From: Stenotrophomonas maltophilia
GTDB taxonomy: Bacteria > Pseudomonadota > Gammaproteobacteria > Xanthomonadales > Xanthomonadaceae
Assembly (NCBI GenBank): GCA_900113425.1
Contig: FOZF01000001.1
Location: 1,819,283 to 1,883,282 of the forward strand
Direction of reading: 5' to 3'
DNA: 64,000 nucleotides
The notes beneath the pieces were generated by a model. That model made no database searches. It saw only the letters and a list, made by a program, of their open reading frames with translations, and was not told the DNA's origin. The stretch's first letter is position 1, and every line of letters begins with the position of its first letter. Both the position numbers and the translations under genes were made by a program. Below are positions 29,991 through 41,482 of this stretch, one piece after another.

Positions 29991-30047
29991 CATCCACGCA
30001 GGACGTGGATGATCACCGGGCATTCGCCGGGCATGGCCCGGCGCTAC
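29991..30047. repeat. SMAG-type palindromes between rho and GH3 gene
   Basis: CATCCACG-CAGGA-CGTGGATG (29991-30011) and CGCCGGGCATGGCCCGGCGCTAC (30025-30047, reverse SMAG). Two palindromes of different subfamilies lie side by side between convergent genes. Confidence 0.7.
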
Positions 30048-30053
30048 CTTCGG

Positions 30054-32585
<2,532 letters not shown>

Positions 32586-32926
32586 TGGGTACTACCTCCG
32601 TGGATGACGTTCCTGGCATGCGGGGCTGCAGCGGCACGTCGGCATGGGCGATCGGATGCCCGTCCTGACAGCGCTGTCATATAAGTCTGTCTGCATCGTG
32701 TCAATGAGCGATCGCACATCCTGTGGCGGCAATCGCGTAACGGCGGGCTTTGCGGCCGACGCAGCACGCGGCCCGCGGCGGTGGGTGTTGCGACGCGACA
32801 AGAATTCAGGACGTGCCAGTCCCCCTCGCGTCGTGGCACCATCCGCCTGCTCCGGCAACACCGACATCGCAGGTACGCACTACCATCGGCGCGTAGCCGC
32901 CGCCTTCCAGGAGGATCCACCGCATC
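32586..32926. other. Divergent regulatory region GH3 / lacI-type gene
   Basis: 341 bp without a gene. It contains the perfect palindrome at 32666-32679 (separate entry) and must hold promoters for both divergent genes. No second copy of the palindrome is seen closer to the regulator. Confidence 0.55.
32666..32679. promoter_or_regulatory. LacI-type operator upstream of GH3 gene
   Basis: TGACAGCGCTGTCA is a perfect 14-bp palindrome with the central CG typical of LacI-family sites, 81 bp before the GH3 start. Matching sites recur at 35302-35315, 35403-35416 and 35539-35552. Confidence 0.75.
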
Positions 32927-33934
32927 ATGCGCAGTCGAATCGAGGATGTCGCCGCCGTTGCCGGGGTATCGATCAAGACGGTGTCCCGCGTGCTCAATCG
33001 CGAGCCCAACGTGCGCGAGCAGACCCGCGAACGGGTGCTGGCGGCCGTGGCGCGCCTGGGCTACAAGCCCAATCTGTCCGCGCGCAGCCTGGCCGGACAG
33101 CGCTCGTACGCGCTGGCACTGGTCTACAACAATCCTTCGCGCAACTACCTGATGGAAATCCAGAACGGCATGCTCGAGGCCTGCCACGCACAGCACTACA
33201 ACCTGATCCTTGGTCCGGTGGGCACGGGCCGGCGTACCCTGCCCGACATGACCGCGCTGTTCGAGAACTCGCGTCCGGATGGCGTGGTGCTGATCCCGCC
33301 GCTGACCGACGACGAAGTGGTGCTGTCGTACCTGGAAGAGCATGACATTCCCTTTGCCTGCATCGCCCCGCGACACCCGGAAGGACGCATCGGCGTGCGC
33401 ATGGATGAAACCACTGCGGTGGTCGAGCTGATCGGTCACCTGGTCGCGCAGGGCCACCGCCGCATTGCCCACATCAAGGGGCCGCGCGCGCATGGTGCCT
33501 GCCAGTGGCGCTACGCCGGTTACCGCCAGGCCCTGCGGCAAGCGGGTATCGCCTACGATCCGGCGCTGGTGGTCAACGGCCAGTTCTCGTTCGAGTCCGG
33601 CGTGGACGCGGCCAACCTGCTGCTCGACTTGGATGAGCCTCCCACGGCGATCTTCGCCGCCAACGATGACATGGCCGCGGCCGTGTATCGCGTCGCGGGC
33701 GAACGCGGGCTTCGCGTGCCGCGCGACCTCTCGGTGTGCGGGTTCGACGACACGCCGATCGCAGGACACATCTACCCTGCACTGACCACCGTGCGCCAAC
33801 CGACCTCGCACATGGGGCGGCTCGCCACCGAACAGCTGATCGAGCACATCCGTGCCGAAACCGCTGGCCGCATGATCACGGTCGAGCACGCGGTACTCGA
33901 ACGCGAGTCGACCGCCGCACCACGGCGGCGTTGA
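32927..33934 (+). CDS. LacI family transcriptional regulator
   Basis: 335 residues. N-terminal [23 protein letters not shown] with hinge helix [12 protein letters not shown] (the usual L-A-x-x-L region at about 48-60). The periplasmic-binding-protein-like sugar domain follows: [89 protein letters not shown]. Flanked by the GH3 glucosidase and the sugar transporter genes, it is the obvious candidate regulator of the four palindromic operators. The effector is probably a beta-glucan-derived sugar (inference). Confidence 0.95.
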   Translation: MRSRIEDVAAVAGVSIKTVSRVLNREPNVREQTRERVLAAVARLGYKPNLSARSLAGQRSYALALVYNNPSRNYLMEIQNGMLEACHAQHYNLILGPVGTGRRTLPDMTALFENSRPDGVVLIPPLTDDEVVLSYLEEHDIPFACIAPRHPEGRIGVRMDETTAVVELIGHLVAQGHRRIAHIKGPRAHGACQWRYAGYRQALRQAGIAYDPALVVNGQFSFESGVDAANLLLDLDEPPTAIFAANDDMAAAVYRVAGERGLRVPRDLSVCGFDDTPIAGHIYPALTTVRQPTSHMGRLATEQLIEHIRAETAGRMITVEHAVLERESTAAPRRR

Positions 33935-33954
33935 GCCAGCGGCGGACCTGCGGC

Positions 33955-35232
33955 TCATGCGGCCGGCAACCGCGAACCCTTCCACGCATAGAAGGCAATG
34001 TAGAGATAGCACAGCGCCGGCAGCAGGAACGACAGCTGCAGGCCGTGATTGTCGGCAAGCCAGCCCATGGCCAGCGGAATGACCGCACCGCCGACGATGG
34101 CCATCACCAGCAGGCTTGAAGCTTGCCCGGCGAGACCTCCCAGGCGGGTGATCGCCAGTGCGAAGATGGTCGGAAACATGATCGAGTTGAACAGTCCGAT
34201 GCTCACCACCGCCCACTTGGCCAGGCCACCACTGGTGGAGACGGTGACGCCGAGCAGCAGCACCACCGCGAGCGCGAAAAGACCGAGCAGCCAGCGCGCA
34301 TCCAACCTCGCCAGCAGCGCCGCGCCGAGCAGGCGCCCCACCAGCGCGCCTCCCCAGTAGAGCGAGACGTAGCCGGTGGCCTCCTGCTCGGTCATGCCCT
34401 GGCCGATGCCCGGCGAGGACAGGAAGTTGACCAGCACACTGCCGATGGAAACTTCCGCGCCCACGTAGCAGAAGATGGCCAGCACACCCAGTCGCACATG
34501 GCGGTGGCGCAGGACGTCCCACGGCCGGCTTTGCGCGCCGGTGCGTTCCTCCACCCCGGGAATGGTGGGAAGACGGAACATCCAGATCGCTGCCGCCAGC
34601 AGGAACAGGACCACGGCCAGGCCGAAGTACGGCAGCTGCACCGATTGCGCTTCGGCTGCACGGTAGGCCAGTGCTTCGGCCTGCGGCAACAGCGCCAGCT
34701 GTTCCTCGCTGCGCGGCTGCGCCGACAGGATCAGCAGGCCACCGAACAGCGGTGCCAGCGTGGTGCCCAGCGAGTTCATCGATTGCGCCAGGGTCAACCG
34801 GCTGGAGCTGGTGCGCTCGTCACCCAGCAATGCCACGTAAGGGTTGGCCGCCACCTGCAGCACGGTGATGCCGGTGGCCAGCACGAACAGCGCCGCCAGG
34901 AACAGCCCATAGACATGGGCGGCTGCGGCCGGCCAGAACAGCAGCGAGCCGACGCCTGCGATGGCCAGGCCGGCGACGATGCCGCGCTTGTATCCCACCG
35001 CAGCCACCAGCCGGCCCGCAGGCAGCGACATCAGGAAGTAGGCACCGAAGAAGGTGAACTGGATGAGCATCGCCTGCACCCAGCTCAGCGCGAACGCCGC
35101 TTTCAGGTGCGGAATGAGGATGTCGTTGAGGCAGGTCAGGAAGCCCCACATGAAGAAGATGGCGGTGACCACCGCCAGTGCGCGGGTGGTGCCCTGCACG
35201 TGATGTCCTCGAACGGTCGTTGCGGTGTCCAT
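33955..35232 (-). CDS. Sugar MFS transporter (FucP/GluP family)
   Basis: 425 residues, 12 predicted membrane helices. FucP/glucose-galactose transporter markers: FFMWGFLTCLNDILIPHLKA at residues 26-45, FGAYFLMSLPAGRLV (loop 2-3 motif), YKRGIVAGL, LQVAANPYVALLG and LTLAQSMNSLGTTLAPLFGG. This branch imports glucose, galactose or fucose with protons across the inner membrane. Operators lie 71 and 171 bp upstream of its start. It would take up the product of the GH3 enzyme. Confidence 0.93.
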   Translation of the reverse strand: MDTATTVRGHHVQGTTRALAVVTAIFFMWGFLTCLNDILIPHLKAAFALSWVQAMLIQFTFFGAYFLMSLPAGRLVAAVGYKRGIVAGLAIAGVGSLLFWPAAAAHVYGLFLAALFVLATGITVLQVAANPYVALLGDERTSSSRLTLAQSMNSLGTTLAPLFGGLLILSAQPRSEEQLALLPQAEALAYRAAEAQSVQLPYFGLAVVLFLLAAAIWMFRLPTIPGVEERTGAQSRPWDVLRHRHVRLGVLAIFCYVGAEVSIGSVLVNFLSSPGIGQGMTEQEATGYVSLYWGGALVGRLLGAALLARLDARWLLGLFALAVVLLLGVTVSTSGGLAKWAVVSIGLFNSIMFPTIFALAITRLGGLAGQASSLLVMAIVGGAVIPLAMGWLADNHGLQLSFLLPALCYLYIAFYAWKGSRLPAA

Positions 35233-35301
35233 TGCTTGTCCTTCCAGTCAGTGATCGAAGCCATCCTGCGGTCATGCGTGACATTTGCAGCCATTCTTAT
35301 T

Positions 35302-35315
35302 GTCCAGCGCTGTCA
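35302..35315. promoter_or_regulatory. LacI-type operator (one good half), transporter side
   Basis: GTCCAGCGCTGTCA keeps the right half (GCGCTGTCA) of the palindrome; the left half has three mismatches. It lies 70 bp upstream of the transporter start. Confidence 0.5.
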
Positions 35316-35402
35316 GTTCGACGAATGCCCTGACACGTGCGGGCTGAAAGCTGATCCGCGCAGTTTTGTTCTGCACCGCACAACACTTTCCTGCACTCGC
35401 GT

Positions 35403-35416
35403 TGGCAGCGCTGTCA
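35403..35416. promoter_or_regulatory. LacI-type operator, central
   Basis: TGGCAGCGCTGTCA differs from the perfect palindrome by one base. It lies between the transporter and TonB receptor genes. Confidence 0.68.
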
Positions 35417-35538
35417 TCCCTGTAAAACCGCTGCAGATGCCGTCGCACAAGGCGTTGTTTGCGAAGCGGCGACGTTCTGGCAACGATTTCACAGCGCGTC
35501 TTGCGACCGCCGACGCGGCGCACTTCATGGCAGTTTGT

Positions 35539-35552
35539 TGACAACGCTGTCA
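35539..35552. promoter_or_regulatory. LacI-type operator upstream of TonB receptor
   Basis: TGACAACGCTGTCA, extended by one base pair to TTGACAACGCTGTCAA; one central mismatch only. It lies 90 bp upstream of the receptor ATG. Confidence 0.72.
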
Positions 35553-35641
35553 AGCGTCGCTCCAATCCGGGCCACATGCAGTAGTCCGTGATTGAACGAC
35601 GCAGGATCGCCATTACCGAATTCCCTGGGGAGGGAGCTTCC

Positions 35642-38635
35642 ATGAAGACGTACAAGGCAGTACCTCGCAAGACGATGCTCACTTCCGCGCTGCTGGCTGC
35701 GCTGGCCGCCCCGGCATGGGCACAGGACGCACCCGCCGCCAGCGAACCGGTCGATCCGACCACGCTCGATGCTGTGCAGGTCACCGGCATCCGCGGCAGC
35801 CTGACCTCATCGATGAACCTCAAGCGCGACAGCCAGGGCGTGGTTGACGGCATCGTTGCCGAGGACATCGGCAAGTTCCCCGACACCAACCTGGCCGAAT
35901 CGTTGCAGCGCATCAGCGGCGTTTCCATCGACCGCACTTCCAGCGGCGAAGGGTCCAAGGTGACCGTGCGCGGCATTGGTCCGGACTACAACCTGGTGCT
36001 GCTGAACGGGCGGCAGATGCCGGCGTCGAATCTGGGCAACGGCGGCGGTGGCCTGTCCGGCTCGCGCTCCTTCGACTTCGCCAATCTCGCTTCCGAATCG
36101 ATCTCTGCGGTGGAGGTGTACAAGACCAGCCGCGCCGACAATCCTGCCGGTGGCATCGGTGCCACCATCAACATCAAGACGCTGCGGCCGCTGGAGTCCG
36201 AACCGGTGATCAGCCTTGGCCTGAAGGCGGTCAACGATTCATCCAACGACAACCTGCCGCGGACCCTGCGCGGCTCCAACATCACCGGCGAGCTCTCGGG
36301 CATCTTCAGCCAGCGCTACGCCGACGATCGCTTCGGCGTGACGTTCAGTGCCAGCCACCAGGAACGTGACTCCGGCTTCAACCAGGCCACCGTGGCCGAG
36401 GGCTGGGCCACGTTCAAGGGCAACGAGAGCGCGGACTGGCGGGCACTGCCGCTGCCGGGCCAGGGGTACTCCGACCGCATCACCAACCGCCCCGGCCCCG
36501 ACGATGTCTACGCACGTCCGCAGAACACCGCCTACAACGTCAACGGCGTGCAACGGCAGCGCACCAACGCGCAGGCGACGTTCCAGTGGAAGCCGGCCGA
36601 CAATGTCACCACCACGCTGGACTACACCTATGTCGAGAACAAGGTGCAGCAGCAGCGCAGCGAGCTGTCGGTCTGGTTCAACTATGGTCCGGGCGACAGC
36701 ACCTGGACCAACGGCCCGGTGTCCGCCCCGATCATCTACAGCGAGGACATGACCAATTCGGACGTGTCGATGGGCGGCGCCAAGCTGGCTACCAAGACCG
36801 ACATGCACTCGCTGGGCTTCAACGTCGACTGGGAGGTAAACGACGCGCTGGACCTGTCCTTCGACGTGCACAACGCGGAGTCGGAGTCGCGGCCGGACAG
36901 TCCCTATGGCTCGGCGGGCGTGCTCGGCGTGGCCGCCTTCGTGCGTGGCACCACCACCGTCGACTACAGCGGTGATCTGCCGATCATCAACATCGCACTG
37001 CCCCCGGGCGGCGTGCAGGCTTCCGACGCGCTGGTCACCGGCTCGGTGTTCCAGAACAGCTACAACAAGTCCAAGGTGCAGCAGTACCAGGGACGCGGCA
37101 CGTTCCGCTTCGCCGACTATTCGGCGCTGGACTTCGGCGTGGGCCACACCCAGGTGGAGAACCGCTCTGCCTCGGCCATCATGCAGCGCAACAGCTGGGG
37201 CGGTCTGGGCTCTCCGGCCGATTATGCCGATGACATCTGGTACGCCGACAACATGGGCAAGTACTTCAAGGCGTTCTCCGGCCACAACGATCCGCGCCTG
37301 ACCGGCCAGTTCCTGGTGTTCGACTTCGACCGCCTGATCGACCGCGCGGCCCAGGTCGGCACCGATTCCGATCCGGCCTGCCCGAGCTGCTACTACGCAC
37401 CGACGGAATACTCCGAAGACATCCGCACCACCGAGAAGTCGAAGAGTGCCTACCTGCAGTACCGCACCACGTTCGATTGGTCGATGCCGCTGCACGTGGC
37501 CGTCGGTGCGCGCTACGAGCAGACCGAGGTGGAGTCGAATGCACTGGTGCGCGTACCGACCGGCATCAGCTGGAGTTCGGCCAACGAGTTCAACATCGAC
37601 TACGCGGCCGATCGCGGCTTCGTCGGTGGCAAGGGCAAGTACGACTACGTGCTGCCGAACGTTGATCTGAAACTGGACCTGGCCGAGACGCTGGCGCTGC
37701 GCGGCAGCTACAGCCGCACCCTGGGCCGGCCGAGCTGGACGCAGATCCAGAGCGGTCAATCGCTGGCCGATATCGTGCGCACCCAGGGCGGCACCGGCAC
37801 CCGCGGCAATCCGGGTCTGGAACCGCTGATCTCGGACAACTTCGATCTGTCGCTGGAGTGGTACTACGGCGAGGCCAGCTATGCCTCGGTGGGCTTTTTC
37901 CGCAAGAACATCAAGAACTTCATCAGCGACACCATCGTGCGCGAGAACGCCGGCACCCTGCATACGCCGGTCGGTGGCGCGTACTGGAACGAGGCACTGG
38001 CATCAGGCTGCGGTACCACCGACATGCCCTGCATCCGCGACTACATCTTCACCAACCATGCCGGCGATCCTGGCGTGACCTATACCGGGCGCAATTCGGC
38101 CGGGCAGATGACCGGCACCATCGTCGGCCAGCCCAACGACCCGGTGGCCGGGTTCGACATCACGGTACCGGCCAACCAGCACTCGGATCACCTCGACGGC
38201 TGGGAAGTGGCGGTGCAGCACCTGTTCGGCCAGTCAGGCTTCGGCGTGGCCGCGAACTACACCAAGGTGAAGTCGGGGCTGACGTTCAACAACCTCAGCC
38301 TGGGCGACCAGTACCCGATGATCGGCCTGAGCGATTCGGCCAATGTGGTCGCGTTCTACGACAAGAACGCCTGGCAGATCCGCGCGGCCTACAACTGGCG
38401 CGACAAGTTCCTCAACGGCATCGGTGGCCAGGGCCCGAACCCGAACTACACTGCCGCGTACGGTCAGCTCGATCTCAACATCAGCTACGCGGTCAGCGAA
38501 CAGCTGACGCTGAGCCTGGAAGCGATCAACCTGACCGACGAGACCATGCGCACCTATTCGCGGCACACCAACATGCTGCGTTATGCCACCCAGACCGGTC
38601 CACGCTACATGTTCGGCGTCCGCTACAAGTTCTGA
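35642..38635 (+). CDS. TonB-dependent receptor, probable carbohydrate uptake
   Basis: 997 residues from ATG 35642, which has GGGGAGGGAG about 6 nt upstream. Signal peptide about 1-29 ending AAPAWAQ; TonB box TTLDAVQVTGIRGSL; plug: DGIVAEDIGKFPDTNLAESL, QRISGVSIDR, VTVRGIGPDYNLVLLNGRQM, ISAVEVYKTSRADNPAGGIG, INIKTLRPL. The barrel ends in the aromatic FGVRYKF. The length (over 950 residues), the FPDTNLAE-type plug and its neighbours (LacI, GH3, sugar MFS) place it among xanthomonad receptors for plant-derived carbohydrates. Ligand unknown; glucooligosaccharide is the best guess. Confidence 0.92.
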   Translation: MKTYKAVPRKTMLTSALLAALAAPAWAQDAPAASEPVDPTTLDAVQVTGIRGSLTSSMNLKRDSQGVVDGIVAEDIGKFPDTNLAESLQRISGVSIDRTSSGEGSKVTVRGIGPDYNLVLLNGRQMPASNLGNGGGGLSGSRSFDFANLASESISAVEVYKTSRADNPAGGIGATINIKTLRPLESEPVISLGLKAVNDSSNDNLPRTLRGSNITGELSGIFSQRYADDRFGVTFSASHQERDSGFNQATVAEGWATFKGNESADWRALPLPGQGYSDRITNRPGPDDVYARPQNTAYNVNGVQRQRTNAQATFQWKPADNVTTTLDYTYVENKVQQQRSELSVWFNYGPGDSTWTNGPVSAPIIYSEDMTNSDVSMGGAKLATKTDMHSLGFNVDWEVNDALDLSFDVHNAESESRPDSPYGSAGVLGVAAFVRGTTTVDYSGDLPIINIALPPGGVQASDALVTGSVFQNSYNKSKVQQYQGRGTFRFADYSALDFGVGHTQVENRSASAIMQRNSWGGLGSPADYADDIWYADNMGKYFKAFSGHNDPRLTGQFLVFDFDRLIDRAAQVGTDSDPACPSCYYAPTEYSEDIRTTEKSKSAYLQYRTTFDWSMPLHVAVGARYEQTEVESNALVRVPTGISWSSANEFNIDYAADRGFVGGKGKYDYVLPNVDLKLDLAETLALRGSYSRTLGRPSWTQIQSGQSLADIVRTQGGTGTRGNPGLEPLISDNFDLSLEWYYGEASYASVGFFRKNIKNFISDTIVRENAGTLHTPVGGAYWNEALASGCGTTDMPCIRDYIFTNHAGDPGVTYTGRNSAGQMTGTIVGQPNDPVAGFDITVPANQHSDHLDGWEVAVQHLFGQSGFGVAANYTKVKSGLTFNNLSLGDQYPMIGLSDSANVVAFYDKNAWQIRAAYNWRDKFLNGIGGQGPNPNYTAAYGQLDLNISYAVSEQLTLSLEAINLTDETMRTYSRHTNMLRYATQTGPRYMFGVRYKF

Positions 38636-38652
38636 CCGGCGCCGGAGGCCTC

Positions 38653-38731
38653 GTGGAGCCGGGTTCATGCCCGGCCCACGCCGCACGGGTGCATGATGCG
38701 CGGACCCAAGGCCGCCGGGCACGGGCCCGGC
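38653..38731. repeat. SMAG-type palindrome pair after TonB receptor
   Basis: GTGGAGCCGGGTTCATGCCCGGCC at 38653-38676 and, in inverted orientation, GCCGGGCACGGGCCCGGC at 38714-38731. The two hairpins bracket 37 bp between the receptor stop and the next gene. Confidence 0.68.
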
Positions 38732-38758
38732 TCTCCATCACGCCCAGGATGTCCACGC

Positions 38759-39775
38759 ATGCTGCCCCACCCCCGACCCATCGATGAAGTGCGGGACCTG
38801 GACCCGGCGGAGCTGCCGGCCCGGCTGCATACCTGGACGACACCGAAGGTGATCCGCGGGCTGGTCGCGCACTGGCCCCTGGTCGTGGCCGCGCGCCGCT
38901 CGCCTGCGGAGGCGGTGGCGCATCTGGCCGCGTTCGACCACGGGCAGATGCCGGTGACCGCGACCACGGCAGCACCCGACGCCGGCGGCCGGCTGTTCTA
39001 CAACGCAGACATGAGCGGCTTCAACTTCCGCCGCGAGCAGGTGCCATTGAAAGTGGTGCTGGCCACGCTGCTGAAATACGCCCCCGATCCGGCGCCGCCG
39101 TCGATCTACGTGGCATCGACGACGCTGGACAGCTTCCTGCCCGGCTTCACCCGGGCCAATCCGCTGCAGCTGGGCGTGGACGAACCGCTCAGCAGCATCT
39201 GGATCGGCAACCGCTCACGCATTGCCGCCCATCAGGACGTACCGGACAACCTGGCATGCGTGGCGGCCGGGCGCCGCCGGGTAACGCTGTTCCCACCGGA
39301 TCAGATCGACAACCTGTACATCGGCCCGCTCGATTTCACTCCCGCAGGGCAGGCGATCAGCCTGGTCGATTTCCACGCACCGGATCTTGATCGCTTTCCG
39401 CGCTTCCCCCAGGCGCTGCAGCAGGCGCTGGTGGCCGAGCTTGAACCGGGCGATGCGGTCTTCATCCCTTCACTGTGGTGGCACCACATGGAAGGTCTGG
39501 AACCATTCAATGTGCTGGTCAACACCTGGTGGCGGCCGGTGCCGGCCTGGATGGACTCGCCGATGAATGCCCTGATGCTGTCGATCCTGGCCCTGCGCGG
39601 ATTGCCCGCGACGCAGCGCGCGCAGTGGCGCGCGATGTTCGACCACTATGTGTTCGCCGACAGCGACGCGGCGACCGCACACATCCCGACGCAGGCGCAG
39701 GGTGTGCTGGGAACGCTCGACGCAGCGGCGGCCGCGCACGTGCGCCAGACCCTGCTGCGCCGCCTGCAGCGCTGA
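38759..39775 (+). CDS. Cupin-like (JmjC-type) domain protein
   Basis: 338 residues. Cupin_8/JmjC-like core: PKVIRGLVAHWPLV at the start, SSIWIGNRSRIAAHQDVPDN with the HxD metal pair, VTLFPPDQIDNLYIGP, DAVFIPSLWWHHMEGLEPFN with the second His. This is the layout of Fe(II)/2-oxoglutarate hydroxylases related to FIH. Such proteins often sit beside TonB receptors and flavin-dependent halogenase-like genes in xanthomonad and caulobacter sugar loci, but a substrate is not known. Start at ATG 38759 gives a complete fold; the AGGATG 10 nt before is a modest ribosome binding site. Confidence 0.83.
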   Translation: MLPHPRPIDEVRDLDPAELPARLHTWTTPKVIRGLVAHWPLVVAARRSPAEAVAHLAAFDHGQMPVTATTAAPDAGGRLFYNADMSGFNFRREQVPLKVVLATLLKYAPDPAPPSIYVASTTLDSFLPGFTRANPLQLGVDEPLSSIWIGNRSRIAAHQDVPDNLACVAAGRRRVTLFPPDQIDNLYIGPLDFTPAGQAISLVDFHAPDLDRFPRFPQALQQALVAELEPGDAVFIPSLWWHHMEGLEPFNVLVNTWWRPVPAWMDSPMNALMLSILALRGLPATQRAQWRAMFDHYVFADSDAATAHIPTQAQGVLGTLDAAAAAHVRQTLLRRLQR

Positions 39776-39890
39776 GGCCGCCGGTCGCGCCGGGGCTTCA
39801 CCCGCGCCGACGCCTTTTCTGGCGATAATGCTGCCTGCATCCCGCCTGCGCCTGCCCGCATTGCGGTCCCCCCGCCCCATCCTGCTCCGC

Positions 39891-41465
39891 ATGCGCCTGA
39901 TTTCGCCCCGCCTCAACCTGGGCAAGCTGATCCTGGCCCTCGCCCTGCTCAGCGCCATCATCGCCCTGGCCAATACACTGCTGGCCAGCTACCGCGTGCA
40001 ACGCGACCAGCTGGTCGGCAACACGCTGGAAGCCAACCGCGTCTATGCCAGCAAGCTGGCCGAGACGACCCAGAACTTCCTGCTGTCCGCCCAGCAGCAG
40101 CTGGCCTACAGCGCGACCCGGCTGGGCGAGGCCGACATGGACCCGCGCCAGGCGCAGGGCGAAGCCAGCCGCCTGCAGCTGCAGTCGAGCAGCTTCAACT
40201 CCTCGCTGGTCGTGGATGCCGATGGCCTGGTGATCGCCACCTCCCCCCAGACGCTGCAGCTGCAGGGCGAGATCCTGCACAGCGCGGGCAACAATGCGGC
40301 CCTGGCGTCCCGTCAGCCGATGATCAGCGATCCCTACCAGTCGGCCACCGGCAAGCTGCTGGTCTCACTGTCGCATCCGATCTTCGATGGCCAGGGCCGG
40401 TACCGCGGCTATGTCAGCGGCACCCTGTACCTGCGCCAGCGCAGCGCGCTGCATACGCTGCTGGGTACGCATTACTACCGCGACGGATCGTATCTGTATG
40501 TGGTCGACCGCCATGGCCGCCTGCTGTACCACGTCGAAGGCGAGCGGGTGGGCGACTATGTGGTCGGCAATCCGGCGGTGACGGCGGTGATCCACGGCGA
40601 GCGGGGAGCGCAGCAGGTACGCAACAACCGCGGTGTATCGATGCTGGCCGGCTACGCCCCGGTCGCGGTCACCGGCTGGGGCATCGTCGCCCAGCGGCCC
40701 ACCGAAGCCACCCTGCAGCCACTGTCGCGGCTGATGTCGGCAGTGATCTGGAACGCGATCCCGCTGGGTGTGCTGTCACTGGTGGTCACCTGGTGGTTCG
40801 CCCGGCGCATTTCGCTGCCGCTGTGGCAGCTGGCGCGCAACGTGCAGGCCGGCGAGGACACCGGCAACGCGATCAGCCATGTCAACGGCATCCGCGCCTG
40901 GTACTTCGAGGTTGCCCAGCTCAAGCATGCGGTGCTGCACAGTTTCAACGCGCTGCAGGACCGGATCGGCACGCTCAACCGGGCCAGCCGCACCGATCCG
41001 ATGACCGGTCTGTTGAATCGTCGCGGGCTGCAGCATGCGCTGGATGCGCTGCAGGCGCAGGGCATTCCCTTCGCGATCCTGGCGCTGGACATCGATCGCT
41101 TCAAATCGATCAACGACGGCCATGGGCATGACGTCGGTGATGCCGTCATCGTCCATATCGCCGAGCAGATGCGCCGCCACTCGCGCGAGAGCGATCTGTT
41201 GTGCCGCGCTGGCGGCGAGGAGTTCCTGCTGCTGTTGCCGGGCATCGGTACCGAGCCTGCGCGCCAGGCCGCCGAGCGCCTGCGCCAGCACATCGCCGAT
41301 CACCCCTTCGCACCGGTCGGCACGATCACGGTGTCGCTGGGCGTGGCCCATTTCCCCAGCTTCCACGCCGATGCCGAGCAGGCCCTGCGCCTGGCCGACA
41401 AGGCCCTGTACCTGGCCAAGGAACAGGGGCGCAACCGGGTGATCGTCTACCCCCACGCAGACTGA
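39891..41465 (+). CDS. Membrane diguanylate cyclase (Cache sensor, HAMP-like, GGDEF)
   Basis: About 524 residues from ATG 39891; an ATG at 39828 is possible, but a GATAAT box overlaps it. TM1 LGKLILALALLSAIIALANT; a periplasmic double-Cache domain (about 35-280: SLVVDADGLVIATSPQ, GYVSGTLYLRQRSALHTLLG, YLYVVDRHGRLLYHVEG); TM2 IPLGVLSLVVTWWFA; HAMP-like ISLPLWQLARNVQ. GGDEF: DPMTGLLNRRGL, LALDIDRFKSINDGHGHDVG, RAGGEEFLLLLPG. The RESD five residues before GGEEF matches the RxxD inhibitory site, so product feedback by c-di-GMP is expected. The signal sensed is unknown. Confidence 0.92.
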   Translation: MRLISPRLNLGKLILALALLSAIIALANTLLASYRVQRDQLVGNTLEANRVYASKLAETTQNFLLSAQQQLAYSATRLGEADMDPRQAQGEASRLQLQSSSFNSSLVVDADGLVIATSPQTLQLQGEILHSAGNNAALASRQPMISDPYQSATGKLLVSLSHPIFDGQGRYRGYVSGTLYLRQRSALHTLLGTHYYRDGSYLYVVDRHGRLLYHVEGERVGDYVVGNPAVTAVIHGERGAQQVRNNRGVSMLAGYAPVAVTGWGIVAQRPTEATLQPLSRLMSAVIWNAIPLGVLSLVVTWWFARRISLPLWQLARNVQAGEDTGNAISHVNGIRAWYFEVAQLKHAVLHSFNALQDRIGTLNRASRTDPMTGLLNRRGLQHALDALQAQGIPFAILALDIDRFKSINDGHGHDVGDAVIVHIAEQMRRHSRESDLLCRAGGEEFLLLLPGIGTEPARQAAERLRQHIADHPFAPVGTITVSLGVAHFPSFHADAEQALRLADKALYLAKEQGRNRVIVYPHAD

Positions 41466-41482
41466 AGCGCAGGCGCGCGGGG

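Larger units (their letters stand above)
35233..35641. other. Divergent regulatory region sugar transporter / TonB receptor
   Basis: 409 bp, clearly more AT-rich than its surroundings, without a gene. It contains three LacI-type operator matches (35302-35315, 35403-35416, 35539-35552) and so controls both divergent genes. Confidence 0.7.

Noticed and set aside
27795..30023. 742-codon minus-strand frame opposite rho
   Set aside because: Antisense of trxA and rho, no start context or motif.
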